Of a stretch of 64,000 bases of DNA, positions 29,821 to 39,259 are shown in pieces. The number at the start of each line of letters is the position of its first letter. Within the stretch, counting starts at the first letter, position 1. Source of the DNA: Chitinophaga pinensis (GTDB lineage Bacteria; Bacteroidota; Bacteroidia; NS11-12g; UBA955). The notes beneath the pieces are model-generated. The model ran no database searches. It was not told where the DNA came from and worked only from the letters and a program-made list of their open reading frames with translations. Location of the stretch: assembly GCA_945888525.1 (NCBI GenBank), contig CAMDAF010000002.1:1-64000 (forward strand), in the 5' to 3' direction. The position numbers and the translations under genes are program-made.

Positions 29821-30218
29821 AAACCTTTAAAGGCTGTTAAAGGTAGTTTAAGGAGTTTTATGAATAGATATTTCAATTTCTAGGTTTGCAAATTCTCTTA
29901 TCGACACAAGCAGCTGCTTACTAAAATAAATAGAAATAAGCATATAAAATTGAAATAAGGCATTTGTTTGTTTTTCATTTATCTGAATTACTTTTCTAAT
30001 TAAATTGAACGCTTGAGTCAATACAATAGTATGCATTTAATATGGAATATTTAATTCAAAAAGGGGCGGGGTGTTGATTATGTATTGAGCACTCCATCCG
30101 TTTTTTACACCATTTAGTCTTTTAAGCTCTCCTGATGCTTTCTTTAAATGCAGATTTTTTATATTTTTGAGCTAAATTAAATAGACCCATATTAAACACT
30201 ATTAGTTGAGAATCTTAT

Positions 30219-30722
30219 ATGATTAAATTGCTACTCGAAATATCAATGATTGGCTGCGGAATTATAGTCATAATTGCAGGGGTAATGGGCGCCAGAGAAT
30301 GGCTTACAATGCAAAAAATATCACATTTGTCTTTATCGCAATTACCCGTCAGTAAGACAACATTTTGCAACTTGGCCATTGAATGGTGTCACAGTAACAT
30401 TTCACACCCTAAATGCATAAAACCTAATTTAAGGTTAAGCTATTATCCCCATAAGAGTCGAGGTGGCGTGTATTATTCGAGTTCTCATGAATGCGTTATT
30501 TATGTCAATAGCCATAACAACATCAAACAAGTTACAAATACTGTTATTCATGAATATGTTCATGCACGTCAAAAAGACAAGAAATTCGACAAACTTTATA
30601 CGCATTACCAAAAAGAACATGGCTATGAGCAAAACCCTTTTGAGCTTGAGGCAAGAGAAGTTTCTAAAAAGCATGAAAATGAATGCTTAATTTGGGTTTA
30701 CAATAAAATTTATTCCAAGTAA
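30219..30722 (+). CDS. Small membrane-anchored protein with HExxH metallopeptidase-like motif
   Basis: N-terminal TM; VIHEYVHARQ followed by ELEAREVSKK. Confidence 0.6.
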   Translation: MIKLLLEISMIGCGIIVIIAGVMGAREWLTMQKISHLSLSQLPVSKTTFCNLAIEWCHSNISHPKCIKPNLRLSYYPHKSRGGVYYSSSHECVIYVNSHNNIKQVTNTVIHEYVHARQKDKKFDKLYTHYQKEHGYEQNPFELEAREVSKKHENECLIWVYNKIYSK

Positions 30723-30916
30723 AACTTTAATAAGTTTTGTTTTAATCAAATTTCAAAAAGAATCTAAATATGCTTAGATTCGTTTCCTTGTAGGTTTAAA
30801 ATCAATTCAATTATTTTTGAACGTTTGTGTTGAATTGCAAATTTCACGTAATCAAAAATCAGAATTTTTTTCATCTGCTCTAAAGAAAGAAAACATTTAT
30901 ACTATAAACAATAGAG

Positions 30917-32008
30917 ATGAGCAACAGAGTGACCGCCGACGCATTTAAAATCAAAAAAGTTAAAGGCCATGACCTATTCTTTTTAAAGGCTTATTTATAC
31001 CAAGCGCTAGACTCTGGTTTTGGATTATCTGAAGATTATAAAATTGGATTTGATGCCCTTGGAAAAGAAATAGAGGAATTAGACTTAAACGACATAAAAC
31101 TCATTTTTCAAAATGTTTACATTGACATTGAGCAGACTGATTTTTATTATTTTGAAGATAAAATGCTTGCATATTTGGACTACTTACAAGGTTATAACAC
31201 GATTAAAACCAATGCATACCGTAAATTCCCAAATCTATTTACAAAAATTGAACAAGTTAGTTTTGACCAAGGAGGTTTAATCATTTTTGAATGTTATGGC
31301 ATGCAGATTTTCGAATTGTACACTGCAGCTGGAAAACATATAGAAGGTCCCTGCCACGATCTTGATTTATTAGATAAAAACAGATTTTTATACAGATCCT
31401 CAGAGAGTAGTCTTGGTTTTGTTTTGGACGAATACCAATTAAATGCCTACCCAAAGACCATTAATACCTATGAAGATTGCGATATGCCATTTTGCCCTAA
31501 CATACGTGGTAGAGACCGTTTAGCAATCCCTTATTACCATTTGCCAGCAGAACGTATTGAAAACTTTAAAGTGCCACAAAACAAAATGGATGTTTCCAAT
31601 ATTTTAGATGATATCAATACCAATTGGTACACATCGCCCGAATTGCATAAATTTTATTGGAATGACAAAGACTTAGCATTGAAGGCAGTTAAAAAAGACA
31701 TGCTGGCATACACATTATTAGACAGCCAACTAAAAGAGGATAAAGAAATCGTTGTGGCATTGGTAAAAGAAAATGGCATTGCCTTGGAATTCACCTCGGA
31801 AGCATTCAAAGCAGATAAATCTATAGTGCTGACAGCTGTAACACAAAACGGTTATGCACTAGAATTTGCATCTACAGAGCTAAAAGCAGATAAAGAAATC
31901 GTGATGGCAGCAGTTACACAAGAAGATTTTGTTATACGATTTGCATCTGAAGAACTAAAAACAGATAGCGATATCATCAATTCAGCAAAAAGAGATTACA
32001 AATTTTAA
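30917..32008 (+). CDS. DUF4116-like repeat protein
   Basis: C-terminal repeats: DKEIVVALVKENGIALEFTSEAFKADKSIVLTAVTQNGYALEFASTELKADKEIVMAAV. Confidence 0.8.
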   Translation: MSNRVTADAFKIKKVKGHDLFFLKAYLYQALDSGFGLSEDYKIGFDALGKEIEELDLNDIKLIFQNVYIDIEQTDFYYFEDKMLAYLDYLQGYNTIKTNAYRKFPNLFTKIEQVSFDQGGLIIFECYGMQIFELYTAAGKHIEGPCHDLDLLDKNRFLYRSSESSLGFVLDEYQLNAYPKTINTYEDCDMPFCPNIRGRDRLAIPYYHLPAERIENFKVPQNKMDVSNILDDINTNWYTSPELHKFYWNDKDLALKAVKKDMLAYTLLDSQLKEDKEIVVALVKENGIALEFTSEAFKADKSIVLTAVTQNGYALEFASTELKADKEIVMAAVTQEDFVIRFASEELKTDSDIINSAKRDYKF

Positions 32009-32032
32009 ACAATAAAAAATAAACATTAGATT

Positions 32033-32491
32033 ATGTATAGTAAACAAAATGAAGCCTTAGACAAAGTAATTGATCAATTCACTGAGGAAGAAAATGAATT
32101 AATGTTTACAAATCGATTTGTCTACATTTTCACTAAAGCCTGGCTTTACGTTGAAAAAGGTCCAGAAAAATACAGAAAAGACGATGCGTTTAATGAGCCA
32201 CCGGCTGATTATGATGCGGAGGAATTAGAGATCTTGCTCAAAGCGTGCAAGCAAGTGCTTGAAGGCATTGGCATGAGCAGTGAAAAACCATTTACAGGTA
32301 TAGATGTTTTTGGATTTAATGCCTTGTTTAGATTGTTTCATTTTGACAATGTTAAGAGGACAACCAAACATCAATTTATGTTAGGCAATAAAAGAGGCAT
32401 TCTTGATTGTATAACATTTGAACACGCAATGGATAAACAGCAAGTTGTTTATTATAACTTTTGTGAGAGCCCAAGTTTCAATAAAAAATAA
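32033..32491 (+). CDS. Hypothetical protein
   Basis: Complete ORF 25 bp downstream of the DUF4116-like gene. Confidence 0.55.
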   Translation: MYSKQNEALDKVIDQFTEEENELMFTNRFVYIFTKAWLYVEKGPEKYRKDDAFNEPPADYDAEELEILLKACKQVLEGIGMSSEKPFTGIDVFGFNALFRLFHFDNVKRTTKHQFMLGNKRGILDCITFEHAMDKQQVVYYNFCESPSFNKK

Positions 32492-32521
32492 ACTATACGT
32501 ATTAATCGGAATTTGTAGAAC

Positions 32522-33208
32522 TCAGCTTATCCAGTTATCTTTGGAACTGAAAACCCTCCATTTTATTCTCGCTTTCTTCCATATCAATTCTTCGCCACTT
32601 CCCATTCTTGGCGCAATTTTAACACCACTGTATACCTTTCTAAATTCTCCTTTGGAAGTTGAGAGGTAAAGATAATTACCCGCTCTAAAGCGGCCGATTG
32701 TATGCCTTTCAGTTGAAAGCAACACAGCCTTGCCACCAATGACTTTGTAATGGCTTACCACTGTTGGTTCCACACTAACAGAACGGTAATTCTTTATAAT
32801 GGCTAAGAATTCATTTAATCGATTCGCATCTGTACTTCTTTTGTAACCCATGCTTTCAAAAAAAGCCATAACCCTTTCCTTTTTAGAACCTGCATGGTTT
32901 ACATTATTTTGTTTACTAGATAATTTTTCTTGCTGCAAACTTATCTTTCTTCGTTTTGCCGAATTCTCCAATAATACGCAATGGAATTGATCAAAACTTC
33001 TAATAATGGGTATTGGCTCATTGGGATTTATCGCATTCTCGTTTATAGCTTCTAACTCAAATTTTTTCTCTTCAAAAAAACAAAGATCAAAACCCTCATG
33101 CATTTTTAATAGAATGCTAAAATACTCGATTACCTCCAAATAAAAATTGTCGGTGCTATTCTGTATTTCTATAACACTTGAAAAGTCACAATTTTTAAAG
33201 GTAAGCAT
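32522..33208 (-). CDS. Hypothetical protein
   Basis: Complete ORF, no family recognised. Confidence 0.55.
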   Translation of the reverse strand: MLTFKNCDFSSVIEIQNSTDNFYLEVIEYFSILLKMHEGFDLCFFEEKKFELEAINENAINPNEPIPIIRSFDQFHCVLLENSAKRRKISLQQEKLSSKQNNVNHAGSKKERVMAFFESMGYKRSTDANRLNEFLAIIKNYRSVSVEPTVVSHYKVIGGKAVLLSTERHTIGRFRAGNYLYLSTSKGEFRKVYSGVKIAPRMGSGEELIWKKARIKWRVFSSKDNWIS

Positions 33209-33392
33209 AGGTTTATTAATGTGATTTTATAATGGGCACTACAAATGAAAACGATTAAATTCAATAAATGAAACTAATTCGTATTTAAGCAGACATCTCT
33301 ATTTCATTTTCTTGCCTTAGGGTTTTATTAAATAATATTACTTTAAGTAACAAAAGTATTATAATTGTAAGAAAATCAAACAACAACCATCT

Positions 33393-33773
33393 ATGACCAA
33401 ACTATTTTTAATTGCAGTATTTGCTTTTCTGGGTCAAACTGCAAACATACAGTCAAACAAGGGCTTGTGTAAAGTCGAAGTTAATGATGTATCCAAAACC
33501 ACCAGTTTTGGTTATTTGGTGGGTTACAGTGTTACGTTTAAAAACAACTCCAAAAAAACCGTTGATGGCGTGTATTGGAATGTCTATTTTTACAACAACA
33601 ATGGAGATCTTATTAAGGAGGATAAATCAACTTTTAATTCAACTAGTCTTATCGACCCAATTGCTTCAGGGTTTACAAAAATACTTGTTCGTTCTCCAAG
33701 GGTTAAAGGTGCCTCTAAAGTTATTGTAAAAATAACAAAGGTTCATTTTTCAGATGGCACTACTTGCAACTAA
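33393..33773 (+). CDS. Small secreted protein, FxLYD-like fold
   Basis: Signal peptide, then GYSVTFKNNSKKTVDGVYWNVYFYNNNGDLI. Confidence 0.6.
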   Translation: MTKLFLIAVFAFLGQTANIQSNKGLCKVEVNDVSKTTSFGYLVGYSVTFKNNSKKTVDGVYWNVYFYNNNGDLIKEDKSTFNSTSLIDPIASGFTKILVRSPRVKGASKVIVKITKVHFSDGTTCN

Positions 33774-33777
33774 AAAC

Positions 33778-34551
33778 TTAAATCTTGTTGCTGCCAGACC
33801 ACGCATTTTTTATATAAAGAAAGATCTTTTTCAAGACAGTCCAAAGGATATACAATACGATAGCCATTATTATAAGCCCTATAATAGTTTCCGCAGTTCC
33901 ACCCTCTTCTTTGTTTTCGCAAACTTGACCCTTAAGTTCGATGTTTTTGTTTTGCGCAATAGAATTAATCTCTGTATTGGCGGTATTGTCACATTTATAT
34001 AAAACTTGTAATTTTTCTAATTCTTCCTTTGCAAAAGTTTGGCTAAAATCAAAATACACATTGTATAGTTTGCTGCTGTCAATGCCAATACCATTTATTT
34101 TATTGCCAAGCAATATATATTCAACTTCATGTTTCTTTAAGGTATCTCTTTTATATTTTTTACAGATACCATTATAAAGCTTGGGATAGTTTCTATTAGA
34201 AAAAATTTCATTTAAATAAATGATGATTCTTTTTTGATTGTTTTTATCCTTTTCTATCTCTGCAACAAAGTCAGCCCCAAAATCTATAACATCACTGCAA
34301 TGGTATTTTTCCCAAAATTTTGCTACATTGTTTTCGCAGCCCTTAGATAGATTTTTACTAAGCCTTAATTTACTTAACGCAGCAGCCTCCTCACGAACAA
34401 GATTTATAGCTACTTGACGCTCTCCCGATTGAAATAATTTCCTAAAAATTGGCCCTATCTGAGCATTTGCATGCTTAGAAGCTGATAGCTGAAATACAAT
34501 AAAAGATAGTAAACACGCGGTTTTAAAATTGTATTTAATTGTAAAGCGCAT
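33778..34551 (-). CDS. Hypothetical secreted protein with C-terminal TM
   Basis: Signal peptide and a single C-terminal TM (IIGLIIMAIVLYILWTVL). Confidence 0.6.
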   Translation of the reverse strand: MRFTIKYNFKTACLLSFIVFQLSASKHANAQIGPIFRKLFQSGERQVAINLVREEAAALSKLRLSKNLSKGCENNVAKFWEKYHCSDVIDFGADFVAEIEKDKNNQKRIIIYLNEIFSNRNYPKLYNGICKKYKRDTLKKHEVEYILLGNKINGIGIDSSKLYNVYFDFSQTFAKEELEKLQVLYKCDNTANTEINSIAQNKNIELKGQVCENKEEGGTAETIIGLIIMAIVLYILWTVLKKIFLYIKNAWSGSNKI

Positions 34552-34577
34552 ACTAACTTTTATTCTTTTTTACAATT

Positions 34578-34775
34578 TTAATTTGATGGCGTAAACATCC
34601 AAAACAACACATAAATGAGCGTCATGGCTCCTGATGTAATTCCGAAAGTGATGCCACCAATTGCAAAAAAACCAACCAAAAACAAAACCCTTAACAAGGG
34701 CAATGAAACACCCGTATCATTTGAAATCCCCGAAAGAACACCACCCAATACTTTTCGACTTAAATCTCTTTTCAT
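34578..34775 (-). CDS. PspC domain protein
   Basis: MKRDLSRKVLGGVLSGISNDTGVSLPLLRVLFLVG. Confidence 0.85.
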   Translation of the reverse strand: MKRDLSRKVLGGVLSGISNDTGVSLPLLRVLFLVGFFAIGGITFGITSGAMTLIYVLFWMFTPSN

Positions 34776-34783
34776 TTTTAATG

Positions 34784-36025
34784 TTAATTTTTAATAAAAT
34801 TCGTTCTCAAAATTGTTGATCCATCTGTTAGAAGCAGCGAATAAATGCCTGCATTCAGACCCGTAATATTTATTTCTTGGCTGATGAAACTTGTGTTTAA
34901 AACCAAACGGCCTTGCAAATCAAAAATACGAACTTGTACCCTTTCTGAAATCGGATAATTGATGTTCAATTCGCTGTTTACAGGGTTTGGATATACAGTT
35001 AAACTTCCAATACTTTGCGTTGTTTCAATGCCAGTTTTTAAGCCATAAACATCTTTACAATCTTTATAATTTTCCATTGGCAAAACGCCACAGGCCCTGA
35101 AGCTAAAGGTCTTTGACAAATTTATCAAATGTGAGATGGCCTCCTTCTCTTGGCTTGTAATACTGTCTCTTTGGCTCCATTGGTCTGAAGGCAATAGCGT
35201 TACCGATGGATACATAGATTGACCCAATTCATTAACATGACCAAGACCTAATGAATGGCCTAACTCATGATAAAGCACGTATCGAAACTTGGTTTTCCCG
35301 GCTGGCGCTTTCCCAGTTCCAAAATACCAATCTTGTTTGTCAGACATTCTTAAACCTTGAGCGCTGATGCTGTAAAATGTTTCAGCTCCTAATATGCAAG
35401 AGGTCCACATACGCTCATTATATCCAACAGCCCCTAAGCTCGGATCAGGTCCAATTAAATGTATTGTATCACTCAAAGAGATATTAGCACTTGAAGGAAA
35501 AGGTGCTAAAATATAATTTGCCCCGGTCTTACATCTAAATTCTGCAAACACATCTTCTATCGCTTTTTTAGCCAATGGATTGTTCCAATATGTGGTATGT
35601 ATGTACCAGGTATATCCACCCCTCTTGTTGTTGTTCGTTAGATAATCGTACACCAAAGGATTGGCAGATCTATAACCTAAGTTTGCCATCACATGCAAGG
35701 TGTCTACCGAATAATAATCTGTTCCATTGACATTTACTTTTAGCTTTCCTGAAAATGCTATCGGCATTTCAAGTTCAATTTTTGTGTCTGACCACGACAG
35801 GTACTTAAAAGATTTGGAGGTATTGGCATCTGAATATTGGCCAGACTCTTGAAAAAAAGACACATAACTGTTCGATTGACTGGTTCCAAAACCCTTGCCC
35901 ACTATGCTTAATTTTTTACCCATTCCGCCAATAATATTGCTTGGTGTAAAGGAATTAACCTGGGCGGTTAAGCCCATTACAATACTTGAAGCTAAAAGAA
36001 AAACCATCTTTTTAAAATACATCAT
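34784..36025 (-). CDS. Secreted zinc metalloprotease with T9SS C-terminal sorting domain
   Basis: YHELGHSLGLGHVNELGQSMYPS metzincin-type HExxHxxGxxH; C-terminal SLTVYPNPVNSELNI...LNAGIYSLLL. Confidence 0.85.
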   Translation of the reverse strand: MMYFKKMVFLLASSIVMGLTAQVNSFTPSNIIGGMGKKLSIVGKGFGTSQSNSYVSFFQESGQYSDANTSKSFKYLSWSDTKIELEMPIAFSGKLKVNVNGTDYYSVDTLHVMANLGYRSANPLVYDYLTNNNKRGGYTWYIHTTYWNNPLAKKAIEDVFAEFRCKTGANYILAPFPSSANISLSDTIHLIGPDPSLGAVGYNERMWTSCILGAETFYSISAQGLRMSDKQDWYFGTGKAPAGKTKFRYVLYHELGHSLGLGHVNELGQSMYPSVTLLPSDQWSQRDSITSQEKEAISHLINLSKTFSFRACGVLPMENYKDCKDVYGLKTGIETTQSIGSLTVYPNPVNSELNINYPISERVQVRIFDLQGRLVLNTSFISQEINITGLNAGIYSLLLTDGSTILRTNFIKN

Positions 36026-36101
36026 ACTAATTAAAAACTTTACGAATATAGGGTGTATTATTATTTAATAACACAAAAGAAAGCAAATAATTACTGCCAG
36101 T

Positions 36102-37082
36102 CTATTTTACCAATCCAATTTTAAGCACCTCAAAATCGCTCGATTTAATGTTCAAGAGTTTTCTTAGATCATCATTGTCCCAACGCTCATCTGGAGCGCC
36201 TGAAATAAACATATCAGAACCAATATCAGCCAATACCAATCCATATTGTTTCATGGCTTTTAAAATGGCTTGATTAACCGGTGAATAGGAACTTATATCA
36301 AAGGATGCTTTTAAACGCATACGGGCGCCCATAGGCAGCGACTTGCCCAACAAACCTGTACCACTTACCTTGTGGCTTGCAGGCGCTGTGTAACCACTGT
36401 ATACATGTGCTCTGCTAAGTGTAAACCGGATGGCATGGTCTATGGTTCCACTAAAGGCTTCATCATAACGCACCAAATAAGGCAATATAGCCATACCCGA
36501 AGCATCGGCAGAAGTCCAGCCTTCGGTTCTGTATGTATTCTTTGTCAAGTCAAATACAGCGCCGCAAGAAGCCGACCAACCCAAACCTGAATTTTTACTT
36601 GCATTGTACAACTCGTACAACTTCTTGTTTTCTATATCACAAATCAACACATGGCTATCGCCATTGCCATTGCCTTCAATTTGTGCATTATCAGGAACTG
36701 GAAATGGACCCGCATCGCTCTCATTGCCATAATTGCCATCATAACTGTTTGCTCTATAGGTAATAGACACTTTTGCTTGACTGCCGCACACCAATGAAAA
36801 TGGAATACCTATTGGCGCATTGTTGTACAAACCGCTTCCAAAATCTGAATGAATTCCAAATACCCCAATTGCCGAAATTATCCTTGCAGAATTCGAGTCA
36901 ATTGGATAAGATGAAATATCGGTATTCAAGGGGTGACTGGGCAAAAACATTTTAAAAGCTTCTAATTTGCTTCTATCCTGAGCGCCTTCACAAACACTGG
37001 AATTATTGCCACTTGAATCTTTCTTTTTGCAAGCTGTAAAAACAGTGGCAAGTAAAATAAAATACAGTAAGGTCTTTTTCAT
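36102..37082 (-). CDS. Hypothetical lipoprotein
   Basis: Lipobox LATVFTACKKKD; complete ORF. Confidence 0.7.
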   Translation of the reverse strand: MKKTLLYFILLATVFTACKKKDSSGNNSSVCEGAQDRSKLEAFKMFLPSHPLNTDISSYPIDSNSARIISAIGVFGIHSDFGSGLYNNAPIGIPFSLVCGSQAKVSITYRANSYDGNYGNESDAGPFPVPDNAQIEGNGNGDSHVLICDIENKKLYELYNASKNSGLGWSASCGAVFDLTKNTYRTEGWTSADASGMAILPYLVRYDEAFSGTIDHAIRFTLSRAHVYSGYTAPASHKVSGTGLLGKSLPMGARMRLKASFDISSYSPVNQAILKAMKQYGLVLADIGSDMFISGAPDERWDNDDLRKLLNIKSSDFEVLKIGLVK

Positions 37083-37162
37083 AAGTAGATCAAAGATAGA
37101 AAATAATTTCAGTAAACAAAGATTGGAAGGATGATGGTCAAATTAATGCTTTGCTAAAAACA

Positions 37163-37188
37163 AAAAGCTCGACTTAATTCGAGCTTTT
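37163..37188 (-). terminator. Hairpin terminator
   Basis: AAAAGCTCGA-CTTAAT-TCGAGCTTTT, downstream of the 37213-37647 gene. Confidence 0.75.
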
Positions 37189-37212
37189 GAAAATTCTAAT
37201 TACTGATTTCTT

Positions 37213-37647
37213 TTACAATTTCCCAATTTCTTTCATTGCAGCATAAGTTTTGAAAAATGGCTTTACCAGTCCTTCATTTGCAGGGGCATACAATGATGTA
37301 AAAAATTGATCCATTAAAGTTTGATTTCCCATTGGAACACCATACCAATAGGTTGCTGGTCCAAACAAAAACTTAGCAAATATTTTAACTATATAGCCAA
37401 CTTCTGTGGTGTCTTGCCCACTTACTTTTAATAAGGTCTTGTATTCAAATGAATAAATTCCGACGATTTGACTATAAGTTTTTCCAATAGCGTATCCAGT
37501 CTTTAAATCCAAACCAGATTCAACAGCAACTTTATAACCTTTACTCATGTATAAATATTCCTCTTCTGTTGTCATACCTTTGTTGTACTTGCCATAAGAC
37601 AAGTTAATAAAACAAAAGAAGGAAAAGAAGACAGCAAATTGTTTCAT
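37213..37647 (-). CDS. Hypothetical secreted protein
   Basis: Signal peptide (FFSFFCFINLSYG). Confidence 0.55.
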   Translation of the reverse strand: MKQFAVFFSFFCFINLSYGKYNKGMTTEEEYLYMSKGYKVAVESGLDLKTGYAIGKTYSQIVGIYSFEYKTLLKVSGQDTTEVGYIVKIFAKFLFGPATYWYGVPMGNQTLMDQFFTSLYAPANEGLVKPFFKTYAAMKEIGKL

Positions 37648-37668
37648 GGTTTTAATAAAGTTTATTAA

Positions 37669-38379
37669 TTATTTATGTTTTAAAATGTAACGAGCGCCTA
37701 TACTATAAGAGTAAAACCCCATTGATTGATTGTATGTATTTTGGGTTTTATCAAATAACTGGCCATTAAGTTTTGTTGTTAATGTATGTTCTGCCTCGTA
37801 GGAGCCAGTTTGCCAGAACATTTTTATAAAGTAACTTAATTGAGATTCTGTAGATTTCCTAAAAGTTAAATCCAAACCAAAGTTTAAATTAAATGCTGAA
37901 GAGGCTTTAACAGTCTCATTTAGTGTAATTGAATTACCTGGAAATAGATATTTAGCATCTAAACTTGTCGCCCTGCTAAAACTTGTCCCAGCTCCAACTT
38001 TAGGAATAAAACTAACTTTACTGTTTTTGTTTATGATGTACAAAAAACCGTAATTGATAGATTTTATGTTATACCTAAATCCTGAATAGCTGCTCCTGGT
38101 TAAATCTGGCTCATCCGTAGAAGTGTAATTATCTGCATCAAAATCAAAACTTTGGTTCGAGAAGGTAAAAAATCCACCAAAGTTGTTCTTATGAGATACA
38201 TAATCATAATTGACTGTATAAGCTAAACCACCCAATGCATAACCCGTTGAACTATCACCTTGCTTGGCAAACTTGCCCAATGGCTTATTAACTCCCACGG
38301 TGAAACCTAACATGTGCGTTACCTGAGCTTTTATATTTGAGCTAAGGAGTAAAATTAGGATTACAATTGTTTTTTTCAT
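37669..38379 (-). CDS. Outer-membrane beta-barrel-like protein
   Basis: Signal peptide, alternating aromatic beta-strand pattern. Confidence 0.65.
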   Translation of the reverse strand: MKKTIVILILLLSSNIKAQVTHMLGFTVGVNKPLGKFAKQGDSSTGYALGGLAYTVNYDYVSHKNNFGGFFTFSNQSFDFDADNYTSTDEPDLTRSSYSGFRYNIKSINYGFLYIINKNSKVSFIPKVGAGTSFSRATSLDAKYLFPGNSITLNETVKASSAFNLNFGLDLTFRKSTESQLSYFIKMFWQTGSYEAEHTLTTKLNGQLFDKTQNTYNQSMGFYSYSIGARYILKHK

Positions 38380-38495
38380 GTTTAATTGAATTATATCTAC
38401 AAATTTACTTTTTATTCCTTTATTATCAAAATAATAATTAATTTGTTAATTAATTTGACAAAATGTCAATATTTAATTGTTTCTTTTTGTGGTTG

Positions 38496-38846
38496 ATGCA
38501 TTTAGGAAACCATATAAAGTTTTTAAGGACCCTTAAAGGTATTACCCAGCAAGAACTTGCCGAGGCAATTAATAAAACAAGGCCTCTAATTTCCTCAATT
38601 GAACAAACTGGAAATGTCAATGAATTGACCTTGCGTAAAATTTGTGATGTACTTGAAGTTGATATGCAAGACCTCCTTCAAAAAACCAGCGACCCTTCTG
38701 CCCAATATACACCGCTGAAAAAAGCGAATGACGAAGTTCTTTCCGAAAATAAAACCCTAAAAGAGGAAAACAAAAGACTTAAAGAACTTGTAGATTCCCA
38801 GCGTGAAATTATTGAGTTGCTCAAAGAGAAATACAAAAGCAAGTAA
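38496..38846 (+). CDS. XRE-family HTH regulator with C-terminal coiled coil
   Basis: IKFLRTLKGITQQELAEAINKTRPLISSIEQTG HTH, then a heptad-like tail; internal ATG at 38496 preferred. Confidence 0.85.
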   Translation: MHLGNHIKFLRTLKGITQQELAEAINKTRPLISSIEQTGNVNELTLRKICDVLEVDMQDLLQKTSDPSAQYTPLKKANDEVLSENKTLKEENKRLKELVDSQREIIELLKEKYKSK

Positions 38847-38871
38847 TTTAATTTTAAAAAATATTGACCCA

Positions 38872-38905
38872 CAAAAAAAGGCTTGATTTTCATCAAGCCT
38901 TTTTT
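38872..38905. terminator. Bidirectional hairpin terminator
   Basis: AAAAAAAGGCTTGAT-TTTC-ATCAAGCCTTTTTT. Confidence 0.8.
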
Positions 38906-38920
38906 AATTAATATTTACTC

Positions 38921-39025
<105 letters not shown>

Positions 39026-39215
39026 TTATAGACCAATCATCAATTCTTTCAATTCAGTATTGATAAAATTTATATTACTATGGTTTATTATAGAATTAAG
39101 GTATATAAGACTTTTTTCAAAAGCAAAGTTCTAAAGCAAAGGTTGTCTCGTCATGAAAAGAGTTAACATATCTTAGATCTCAAAAACAAGTATTTTTTGA
39201 CAAAAAAAGGACAAA

Positions 39216-39247
39216 AAAAAGGCGACTGGGAAACCAGTCGCCTTTTT
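39216..39247 (-). terminator. Hairpin terminator for the 39260-43468 gene
   Basis: AAAAA-GGCGACTGG-GAAA-CCAGTCGCC-TTTTT. Confidence 0.85.
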
Positions 39248-39259
39248 AAATAAATTTTA

